From Streptomyces coeruleorubidus (lineage in GTDB: Bacteria; Actinomycetota; Actinomycetes; Streptomycetales; Streptomycetaceae): a stretch of 64,000 bases of DNA. Below, piece by piece: positions 35,116 to 42,144 of this stretch. The stretch is from positions 5,623,001 to 5,687,000 of the forward strand of contig NZ_CP023694.1 in the NCBI RefSeq assembly GCF_008705135.1, written 5' to 3'. How positions within the stretch are numbered: position 1 is the stretch's first letter; each line of letters starts with the position of its first letter. The notes under the pieces were generated by a model. It saw nothing but the letters and a program-made list of their open reading frames with translations. It was not told the origin of the DNA and searched no databases. The translations under genes were made by a program, and so were the position numbers.

Positions 35116-35283
35116 ATGTCGGCTACAGAGAGCAAGGGGCAGCCGCTGCCGTTCGCGGTCGCCGGGGTGTCCATGCGGGACCTGCTGGCGGCGGGCGAGG
35201 CGGCGGCACTGATCTCCACGCCACCGCGGGCTCCCGAGCCGGAGCGCACTGAGCCACTGGCGGACCACCGCGAAGCGGCCTAG
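35116..35283 (+). CDS. Small protein of 55 residues, unknown function
   Basis: The gene encodes MSATESKGQPLPFAVAG onward, ending LADHREAA. A strong ribosome site GGGAGG lies 5 bases upstream. There is no signal peptide or membrane helix; the middle (GVSMRDLLAAGEAAALI) could form a helix and the C-terminal part is Pro/Glu-rich. A palindromic operator candidate lies directly upstream. No family was recognised. Its stop region, GCGGCCTAGCGGCCGG, is copied at least twice in the repeat block that follows. Confidence 0.7.
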   Translation: MSATESKGQPLPFAVAGVSMRDLLAAGEAAALISTPPRAPEPERTEPLADHREAA

Positions 35284-36003
35284 CGGCCGGCCATGGCCCG
35301 GTGGCCCGGCGGCCCGGCGGCCGATCAGGGCCTCGCGGCCTTGCGGCCTTGCGGCCTTGCGGCCTTGCGGCCTTGCGGCCTTGCGGCCTTGCGGCCTTGC
35401 GGCCTTGCGGGCTGCGGCTTAGCGGACGGTCACGAACTGGGGCCTGGCGGCCCAGTGGCTTAGCGGACGATCACGGCCCAGCGGCCCAGCGGCCTGGCGC
35501 TCTTGCGCCTTGGCGGGCCACCGTGGAGCGGCCTAGCGGCCGACCATGACCTTGCGGCCCGGTGGCCCGGCGGCCTAGCGATCGAATGGCCTTGCGGCCT
35601 TGCAGTCCGGCGGCCCAGTGGCCCAGCGGACGATCACGACCTGGGACCTCGCAGCCCGGTGGCCTGGCGGCCCAATGGCCTGGCGGACGATCACGGTCTT
35701 GCGGCCCAGTGGCCCGGCGCCCTTGCGTCCTGGCGGGCCACCGTGGAGCGGCCTAGCGGCCGACCATGACCGTGCGGCCCGGTGGCCCGGCGGCCCGGGG
35801 CCGACCATGGCATTGAGGTCTTGCGGGCTACGGCTGAGCGGACGATCACGGCCTTGCGGCCTAGCAGTCCGGCATCCCAGTCGCCCAGGGGACGATCACG
35901 ACCGGGGCCTAGCAGTCCGGCCGCCTTGCAGTTCGGCGGCCTGGTGGCCCGGTGGCACCGCGGGCTTGCGCCCTGGCGGAGCACTGCGGAGCGGTGTCGT
36001 GGC
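35284..36003. repeat. Degenerate GGCC-rich repeat block between convergent genes
   Basis: About 720 bases with no supportable gene. It contains an 8-base tandem array (35341-35404) and six scattered copies of GCGGACGATCACG-like text, matching the 3' end of the gene at 36004. It also holds a 64-base block present at 35511-35574 and again 220 bases later at 35731-35794 with one mismatch; part of that block matches the 3' end of the small gene at 35116. Open frames across it translate to shifting Arg/Pro/Gly-rich text and are not credible proteins. Confidence 0.85.
35341..35404. repeat. Perfect 8-base tandem array (TTGCGGCC x 8)
   Basis: Eight uninterrupted copies of TTGCGGCC, with imperfect units on either side (TCGCGGCC before, TTGCGGGC after). 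The period is not a multiple of three, so it does not code for a simple peptide repeat. Confidence 0.95.
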
Positions 36004-36561
36004 CTAGCGGACGACCACGACCTTGCGGCCGATCGTCGCGAAGGTCCACATCGCCTCGCCGTCCTCGCGTGACTCGCGGATGCCGCCCGTGCGTACGTTC
36101 GGGGCCGGTGCGGCGGTCGGGTCGGTGACGGCCGCGCTGAAGCCGATGACCACGCCGTCCACGCTGGTGAAACGTACGACGTGCTCGATGGGGACGCCGT
36201 CGGAGCCGGTGATGGCGTTCGAGCGGGACGTGACCAAGTAGTTTCCCGGGGCGGGGTCCACCGCGCTCGGGTGGACCCCGAACGTACGGGTGACCGTCTC
36301 GTCCTCGCCGACCAGCCACACCCGGTCGCCGCCCAGGGAGTACACGACCCGTGCGCCCATGCCGGAATCGCCGGGCAGTGCGGCGGGGTCCTTCCTGGCC
36401 CGGGGCGGCGCCTTCGAGACGCCCGCCGCCGGTGCGGCGCCCGCCTGTGACCTGCCCAGACCGGCCGGGAGGGTCTGCGACGCCTGGTGGGCGAGGTAGC
36501 CGACCGTCGCGAGGGCCGCGGCGGTGAGCCCGGCCACGATCCCCGAGCTGCTGAGTGCCAC
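36004..36561 (-). CDS. YkuD-like membrane protein lacking the catalytic Cys and His
   Basis: A 185-residue protein with an N-terminal membrane helix (about 5-25, SSGIVAGLTAAALATVGYLA) and an external domain that reads like a YkuD L,D-transpeptidase fold: VYSLGGDRVWLV, TRTFGVHPSA, NYLVTSRSNAI. Its last part, RTGGIRESREDGEAMW, aligns by eye with the YkuD active-site SHGCIR motif, with His replaced by Thr and Cys by Gly. It is therefore probably non-catalytic. GTG at 36561 has a GGAGGTG ribosome site. Its final codons (GRKVVVVR-stop) appear repeatedly in the downstream repeat block. It is divergent from tsaB. Confidence 0.8.
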   Translation of the reverse strand: MALSSSGIVAGLTAAALATVGYLAHQASQTLPAGLGRSQAGAAPAAGVSKAPPRARKDPAALPGDSGMGARVVYSLGGDRVWLVGEDETVTRTFGVHPSAVDPAPGNYLVTSRSNAITGSDGVPIEHVVRFTSVDGVVIGFSAAVTDPTAAPAPNVRTGGIRESREDGEAMWTFATIGRKVVVVR

Positions 36562-36698
36562 CGGCTCCCACCTCCGTGTCGTACGTCCCTGTCGCGCACG
36601 GTGCGTATGCCGCGCCGTGACGGTAGGTGACGGTAGCAGCAGGTGACGGCCCGCCAGGTACGTCCGACACGGGCCCCGGGGAGCCGTAGGCTGTTTGC

Positions 36699-37352
36699 GT
36701 GCTCTTGCTCGCTCTGGATACCGCCACACCCGCCGTCACCGTCGCGCTGCACGACGGCCGGGACGTCATCGCCTCGTCGAGTCAGGTGGACGCGCGCCGG
36801 CACGGGGAACTGCTGCTGCCCGCGATCGACCGGGTGCTCGCCGGGGCCGGTCTGAAGCTCGACGCCGTCACCGGGATCGTCGCCGGCATCGGTCCGGGCC
36901 CGTACACCGGGCTGCGCGTCGGACTGATGACCGCCGAGACCTTCGGGCTCGCGCTCGGCGTCCCCGTGCACGGCGTGTGCACGCTGGACGGCCTCGCCTA
37001 CGCCGCCGACCTGGAGGGCCCGTTCGTCGTGGCGACCGACGCCCGCCGCAAGGAGGTGTACTGGGCGCGCTACGCCGACTCCCGCACCCGCGTCACCGAC
37101 CCGGCCGTCGACCGGCCCGCCGACATCGCCGAGCAGGTCGCGGGGTTGCCCGCGGTCGGCGCGGGCGCGCTGCTGTACCCGGACACCTTCCCCCAGGCGC
37201 ACGAGCCCGAGCACGTGTCCGCCGCCGCGCTAGCCAGGCTGGCCGCGGAGAGGCTGGCGGCGGGTGAGGAATTCCCCGCGCCCCGGCCGCTGTACCTGCG
37301 CCGCCCCGACGCCCAGGTCCCCAAGAACTACAAGGTGGTCACGCCCAAGTGA
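36699..37352 (+). CDS. tsaB: tRNA threonylcarbamoyladenosine biosynthesis protein TsaB
   Basis: TsaB is the non-catalytic partner of TsaD in t6A37 synthesis. The ASKHA-type start LLALDTATPAVTVAL, GIGPGPYTGLRVGLMTA and ATDARRKEVYWARY motifs fit over 217 residues. GTG at 36699 has TAGGCT 6 bases upstream (36687-36692) and no Shine-Dalgarno, so it is probably leaderless. The stop overlaps rimI by four bases. Confidence 0.95.
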   Translation: MLLLALDTATPAVTVALHDGRDVIASSSQVDARRHGELLLPAIDRVLAGAGLKLDAVTGIVAGIGPGPYTGLRVGLMTAETFGLALGVPVHGVCTLDGLAYAADLEGPFVVATDARRKEVYWARYADSRTRVTDPAVDRPADIAEQVAGLPAVGAGALLYPDTFPQAHEPEHVSAAALARLAAERLAAGEEFPAPRPLYLRRPDAQVPKNYKVVTPK

Positions 37353-37879
37353 CCGAGTCCGAGACGTGTGTGCTGCGCGAGATGCGCTGGTGGGACATCG
37401 ACCCCGTGCTGGAGCTGGAGCGTGCCCTGTTCCCCGACGACGCCTGGTCGCGGGGCATGTTCTGGTCCGAGCTGGCCCATGCGCGCGGGCCGGAGGCGAG
37501 CCGGAAGTACCTCGTGGCCGAGGAGGGGGAGCGGATCGTCGGGTACGCCGGTGTCGCCTCCTCCGGCGAGCAGGCCGACATCCAGACCATCGCCGTCACC
37601 CGGGAGTACTGGGGGACGGGGCTGGGCGGCCGGCTCCTCACCGAACTGCTGCGGGCCGCGACCGCCTTCGAGTGCGCCGAAGTGATGCTGGAGTGCCGGG
37701 TGGACAACATCCGCGCGCAGAAGCTGTACGAGCGCTTCGGCTTCGAGGCCATCGGCTTCAGGCGCGGCTACTACCAGCCGGGGAACGTGGACGCCCTGGT
37801 GATGCGACTGACCACGAAACCCGACAGCGGCTCCGCCGCGGGTTCGGCTCCCGTACAAGGAACCCAGATCAATGACTGA
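37349..37879 (+). CDS. rimI: Ribosomal protein S18 N-acetyltransferase RimI
   Basis: A GNAT acetyltransferase of 176 residues. The start region LREMRWWDIDPVLELERALFPDDAWS and the acetyl-CoA loop REYWGTGLGGRLL (in the EYWGTGLG form), then ECRVDNIRAQKLYERFGF, match RimI. It overlaps tsaB (GTGA) and tsaD (8 bases), the standard tsaB-rimI-tsaD unit of actinobacteria. The substrate in Streptomyces may not be limited to S18. Confidence 0.93.
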   Translation: MTESETCVLREMRWWDIDPVLELERALFPDDAWSRGMFWSELAHARGPEASRKYLVAEEGERIVGYAGVASSGEQADIQTIAVTREYWGTGLGGRLLTELLRAATAFECAEVMLECRVDNIRAQKLYERFGFEAIGFRRGYYQPGNVDALVMRLTTKPDSGSAAGSAPVQGTQIND

Positions 37880-38978
37880 CTCACGCGACGAGCCTCTCGT
37901 TCTCGGCATCGAGACCTCCTGCGACGAGACCGGCGTCGGCATCGTCCGCGGCACCACCCTGCTCGCCGACGCCGTCGCCTCCAGCGTCGACGAGCACGCC
38001 CGCTTCGGCGGTGTCGTGCCCGAGGTCGCCTCCCGGGCGCACCTGGAGGCGATGGTCCCGACCATCGACCGCGCGCTGAAGGATGCGGGAGTCAGCGCCC
38101 GCGACCTCGACGGCATCGCCGTCACCGCCGGCCCCGGCCTCGCCGGTGCCCTGCTGGTCGGCGTCTCGGCGGCGAAGGCGTACGCGTACGCCCTCGGCAA
38201 GCCCCTGTACGGCGTCAACCACCTCGCCTCGCACATCTGCGTCGACCAGCTGGAGCACGGCGCGCTGCCCGAGCCGACCATGGCCCTGCTGGTGTCGGGC
38301 GGCCACTCCTCGCTGCTGCTGTCCTCGGACATCACCTCCGACGTCCGCCCGATGGGCGCGACCATCGACGACGCGGCCGGTGAGGCCTTCGACAAGATCG
38401 CCCGCGTGCTGAACCTGGGCTTCCCGGGCGGCCCGGTCATCGACCGGTACGCACGCGAGGGCGACCCGGGCGCGATCGCCTTCCCGCGCGGGCTGACCGG
38501 TCCGCGTGACCCGGCCTACGACTTCTCCTTCTCCGGGCTGAAGACGGCCGTGGCGCGCTGGATCGAGGCCAAGCGGGCGGCGGGGGAGGAGGTCCCGGTG
38601 CGGGACGTGGCGGCCTCCTTCCAGGAGGCGGTCGTGGACGTGCTGACCCGCAAGGCCGTCCGGGCCTGCAAGGACGAGGGCGTCGACCACCTGATGATCG
38701 GCGGCGGTGTGGCCGCCAACTCCCGGCTGCGCGCCCTGGCGCAGGAGCGCTGCGAGGCGGCCGGGATCCGGCTGCGGGTGCCGCGGCCCAAGCTGTGCAC
38801 GGACAACGGCGCGATGGTCGCCGCGCTCGGCGCCGAGATGGTGGCCCGGAACCGGCCCGCGTCGAGCTGGGACCTGCCGGCGGACTCCTCGCTGCCGGTG
38901 ACGGAGCCGCACGTGCCGGGCCACCGGCACGACCACGACCATGTGCACGAGATCAGCAAGGAGAACCTCTACTCGTGA
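37872..38978 (+). CDS. tsaD: tRNA N6-adenosine threonylcarbamoyltransferase TsaD
   Basis: TsaD transfers the threonylcarbamoyl group to A37 of tRNA. The start ETSCDETGVG, metal ligands His117 and His121 in NHLASHICVD, VSGGHSSLLL, DDAAGEAFDKIARVL and GGGVAANSRLR are all present over 368 residues. A His-rich tail (HRHDHDHVHE) is an actinobacterial add-on that may bind metal. It overlaps both neighbours. Confidence 0.96.
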   Translation: MTDSRDEPLVLGIETSCDETGVGIVRGTTLLADAVASSVDEHARFGGVVPEVASRAHLEAMVPTIDRALKDAGVSARDLDGIAVTAGPGLAGALLVGVSAAKAYAYALGKPLYGVNHLASHICVDQLEHGALPEPTMALLVSGGHSSLLLSSDITSDVRPMGATIDDAAGEAFDKIARVLNLGFPGGPVIDRYAREGDPGAIAFPRGLTGPRDPAYDFSFSGLKTAVARWIEAKRAAGEEVPVRDVAASFQEAVVDVLTRKAVRACKDEGVDHLMIGGGVAANSRLRALAQERCEAAGIRLRVPRPKLCTDNGAMVAALGAEMVARNRPASSWDLPADSSLPVTEPHVPGHRHDHDHVHEISKENLYS

Positions 38979-39232
38979 CGGTCGCCATGATGTGGGAGGC
39001 ACGGGCGGTGCCCGGCCGGGGCGAGGACCTGCTGGCCTGGGCCCGGGCGCAGGAGCTGCCCCGCGCACCCCTGCGCCGGGAGACCCTGCGCGCTCCCCAG
39101 GACCGGGTCCTCGTCATCACCTGGTGGGACGCCCCCTACGACGCCGAGCTGCCAGAACTGCCGGAGCCGGAGGGGGAGTTGGTCACACGGGCCGTGCACC
39201 GGTGGCGGTTCGAGTCGGTCGGCGGCGCCTGA
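38975..39232 (+). CDS. Small conserved-looking protein downstream of tsaD
   Basis: An 85-residue protein (TVAMMWEARAVPGRGEDLL onward; ITWWDAP; ending WRFESVGGA). GTG at 38975 overlaps the tsaD stop, so it is translated with tsaD. The length and beta-alpha pattern suggest a dimeric alpha/beta-barrel fold, as in antibiotic-monooxygenase-like proteins. Function is unknown. Confidence 0.8.
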   Translation: MTVAMMWEARAVPGRGEDLLAWARAQELPRAPLRRETLRAPQDRVLVITWWDAPYDAELPELPEPEGELVTRAVHRWRFESVGGA

Positions 39233-39262
39233 CTCCGGGCCGGCCGGAAAGCGGACGGTGGA

Positions 39263-40222
39263 TCATCCGGACACTGCCCGCGCGATGTCGTCCACGTCGG
39301 CGAGGGCCGCGTCGAATCCCTCGTCAGCGCACACACCGACCGGGCTGAGCACCACCTCGTCCACCCCGGCCGCGCGGTACTCCTCCAGTTCGCGCGCGAT
39401 GCGGGCCGGGGCGCCGTATGCCAGGACACCGGCCTCGACCAGCGCTTGCGCGCCCTTCTCCGGGTCGTCGGCGCTGACGTCGAGGCCCGCCCGGCGCAGC
39501 ATGTCCACGTAGTGGTCGGTGACCAGATGGCCCGCGTTGCCCAGATAGGCCAGCCGGCGCGGATCGCGGCCCGGCCGGGCGACCGCCACGTGCACCACCG
39601 CGGCGATGCGCGGAGGGCGCCGGCCCGCTGAGCGCGCCCCCGCCTCCAGGGCGGGCCGGACCACCTCGGCCAGGTACGCCGGAGGGGTCAGCCAGGTCAC
39701 CGCCACATCGGCGGTCGCGCCCGCCTTGCGGGCCATGCCGGGGCGCAGCACGCCCGCGCCCAGCTCCACCCCCGGATGCCGCACCGGGTAGAGGCCGGAG
39801 GACACCCGGTGGTACTCGCCGTGGAACTCGAAGTACTCGCCGGCCAGCGTGTGGCGGGCCACCGTCAGGTACTCGGCGACCGCGGTCGCCGGGCGGGCGT
39901 AGGGCGCGCCGAGCATGTCCTGGGCGAACTCCTGCCCTCCGGTGCCGAACGCGGCGACCACGGGGTGTCCCATGAGCTGGGCCACCGTGCGGGCCTGGAG
40001 GGCCGCCTCGTACGGGTGGCGCAGCGGGGTGAGCGCCACTCCGGTCCCCACCGGCAGCCGCACTCCCGCGCCGGCCAGGTAGGCGAGCGCCTGGAAGGTC
40101 TCGTACGTCAGCGTCTGGCCCATCCACAGCCGGTGGCAGGGGCCGTCGGCCACATGGCGGGCGAAGCGGACCAGGTCCTCGATGCGCTCCGGCATGACGG
40201 GGAACATCACGGACAGCGTCAT
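39263..40222 (-). CDS. LLM-class F420/flavin-dependent oxidoreductase, candidate LanJ-type reductase
   Basis: A 319-residue luciferase-like monooxygenase-fold protein (VMFPVMPERIEDLVRFARHV; GVRLPVGTGVALTPLRHPY; AFGTGGQEFAQDMLGAPYARP; late GAPARIARELEEYRAAGVDEV). It is the last gene of the lanthipeptide operon; its start overlaps the stop of the exporter gene (ATGA). In lexapeptide synthesis a homologous F420H2-dependent enzyme (LxmJ, LanJ_C type) reduces dehydroalanine to D-Ala. By position this enzyme could do the same to dehydro-residues of the peptide encoded here. A different oxidation or reduction of the peptide is possible. Confidence 0.85.
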   Translation of the reverse strand: MTLSVMFPVMPERIEDLVRFARHVADGPCHRLWMGQTLTYETFQALAYLAGAGVRLPVGTGVALTPLRHPYEAALQARTVAQLMGHPVVAAFGTGGQEFAQDMLGAPYARPATAVAEYLTVARHTLAGEYFEFHGEYHRVSSGLYPVRHPGVELGAGVLRPGMARKAGATADVAVTWLTPPAYLAEVVRPALEAGARSAGRRPPRIAAVVHVAVARPGRDPRRLAYLGNAGHLVTDHYVDMLRRAGLDVSADDPEKGAQALVEAGVLAYGAPARIARELEEYRAAGVDEVVLSPVGVCADEGFDAALADVDDIARAVSG

Positions 40223-42144
40223 CGCAGCGCCTCCTCCCGGTCCTGCTCCTCCTCGTCGCCGGTGCCGTCCGGGCCGTCCTCGGCCCGGTAGCCGGCCGCC
40301 TGGAGGTTGAACAGGTAGGCGTAGATGCCGTCGTGCTCCATCAGCTCGCCGTGGGTGCCCTCCTCCGCCAGCCGGCCGTCCTCGATCACGACGATCTTGT
40401 CCGCGATCCGCACCGTCGAGAACCGGTGGGCGATCACCAGCGACGTGGCCCCGGAGGCGATCTCGCGCAGCTTGCCGAACACCTCCGCCTCGGCCTCGGC
40501 GTCGATGGACGCGGTCGGCTCGTCCAGCACCAGCACGGGCGCCTGCCGCATGAACGCGCGGGCCAGTGCCACCTTCTGCCACTGGCCGCCGGAGAGCTGG
40601 GCCCCGTCCTCGAAGTGCCGCCCGAGGACGGTGTCGTAGCCCTCGTCCAGTTTCGCGACGACCTCCGCGGCGCCGCTCGCGGTGGCCGCGCGGGCGATCC
40701 GCGCCTCGTCGTCCAGGGCCTCGACCCGGCCGAAGCCGATGTTCTCGCGGGCGGGCAGCTCGTACTTGATGAAGTCCTGGAAGATCACGCCGATGCCGGA
40801 CCGCAACTGGTCCACGTCGTAGTCCTCGATGGGATGCCCGTCGATGAGGATCCGCCCCGACGTCGGCTCGTACAGCCGGGTCAGCAGTTTGACGATGGTG
40901 GTCTTGCCCGCGCCGTTCTGTCCCACCAGGGCACAGCACTTGCCCGCGGGGATCAGGCACGAGAAGCCGTCGAGCGCCTTGGTGTCCGTGCCGGGGTAGA
41001 CGAACGTGACGTCCCGGAACTCGATGCCGTGCCGCAGGCTCTCCGGGAAGGGACGCGCGCCGCCCTTGATGACGGACTCCGGCAGGCCGAGGTAGTCGAA
41101 GAGGTTCCCCGTGAACAGGGTGTTCTGGTACAGCGTGGCCAGGCCGACGAGCATCCCCGAACTGGCCGCGCTCACCGAGGCGATGGCCTGGAGGAAGCCC
41201 GCCAGCTCGCCCACCTCGCCGGTGTCCATCGCGGACAGCATGGCCAGTGCCATGGCGCCGGTCGCGCCGAGGACGCCGATCAGGCCGGCCGCCGCGCTCC
41301 AGCCCTCCTGCTTCATCGCCAGCCTGCGGTCCACCTCGTAGAAGCCCTGGACCAGTTCGCGGTAGCGGCGGATGAAGTGCGGGCCGAGACCGAAGAGCTT
41401 GATCTCCTTGAAGGTGTGGTCCTGGGTGGTGAGCCACTGGAAGTAGTACGCCCGCCGCCGGTCCTGGGCGCGGTCGTACTCCACCTCGAACTCCCGCTTG
41501 CCGTAGGCGGCCTGGACGACCGCCGCGGGCAGCGGCGACAGCAGGGTGATCAGCGCGGCCCACGGGTGCCAGGAGAAGAGCGCCGCGCTGATGGCGATCA
41601 GGGTGACGAGGTTCTTCACCGTCTCGACGAGGTCGCTGAAGATCTCGTACGCCCGTCCGGTGGTGCTCTCCTGGAAGGCCCGCTGCAGCCGGTCGTAGGA
41701 CTCCGGGTCCTCATAGGTCGCGAGGTCCATGCGGGTGCCCTTGGCCATGACCTGTTCGCTGATCCGCGCGGTCAGCTGGAGCCCCACGACCGCCCCGAGG
41801 TACTGCACGTACGCACCGACCACATGGGCCAGCAGGGACAGGCTCAGAATGCCGGCGAGCGCCGTGATCAGCGCGTCGCGGGCGGTGTCGCCGCCGGCGG
41901 CCGTGACACCGTCGGTGACGGCGTCGACCGCCGCCGCGGTGAGCCGGATCTGCAGGCCGGGGACGACCGCCACGGCCCAGGTCAGCAGGGCGAGGACGGA
42001 TATCCGGGCGGGGCTGATGCGCCAGAACAGGGCCATCAGCCGCAGCCAGTAGGAGGGGCTGCGCGACAGCTTGCGGTTCACCTCCTGCTCGTCGAGCTCC
42101 TCGGCGCTTTCCCCGTCGTGGTGGCTGGCGTCACCGGTGGTCAT
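40219..42144 (-). CDS. lanT: ABC transporter (fused permease-ATPase), lanthipeptide exporter
   Basis: A 641-residue half-transporter with about six membrane helices (residues 35-330), then an ATPase domain. Walker A is VGQNGAGKTTIVKLL near 404-418, the signature LSGGQWQKVALARAF near 515-530, and Walker B VLVLDEPTASID follows. There is no N-terminal C39 peptidase domain: the protein starts with an acidic stretch (GESAEELDEQEVNRK). It would therefore export peptide without cutting the leader. The start overlaps the lanB stop and the end overlaps the LLM gene, so three genes are coupled. Confidence 0.9.
   Translation of the reverse strand: MTTGDASHHDGESAEELDEQEVNRKLSRSPSYWLRLMALFWRISPARISVLALLTWAVAVVPGLQIRLTAAAVDAVTDGVTAAGGDTARDALITALAGILSLSLLAHVVGAYVQYLGAVVGLQLTARISEQVMAKGTRMDLATYEDPESYDRLQRAFQESTTGRAYEIFSDLVETVKNLVTLIAISAALFSWHPWAALITLLSPLPAAVVQAAYGKREFEVEYDRAQDRRRAYYFQWLTTQDHTFKEIKLFGLGPHFIRRYRELVQGFYEVDRRLAMKQEGWSAAAGLIGVLGATGAMALAMLSAMDTGEVGELAGFLQAIASVSAASSGMLVGLATLYQNTLFTGNLFDYLGLPESVIKGGARPFPESLRHGIEFRDVTFVYPGTDTKALDGFSCLIPAGKCCALVGQNGAGKTTIVKLLTRLYEPTSGRILIDGHPIEDYDVDQLRSGIGVIFQDFIKYELPARENIGFGRVEALDDEARIARAATASGAAEVVAKLDEGYDTVLGRHFEDGAQLSGGQWQKVALARAFMRQAPVLVLDEPTASIDAEAEAEVFGKLREIASGATSLVIAHRFSTVRIADKIVVIEDGRLAEEGTHGELMEHDGIYAYLFNLQAAGYRAEDGPDGTGDEEEQDREEALR

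Noticed and set aside
35341..35404. Possible CRISPR array
   Set aside because: The units are 8 bases and contiguous with no spacers, and no cas genes are present.
35301..36072. Small Arg/Pro-rich open frames in the repeat block (e.g. LAALRPCG repeats)
   Set aside because: The 8-base period shifts all frames, there are no ribosome sites, and the text follows the DNA repeat, not a protein pattern.
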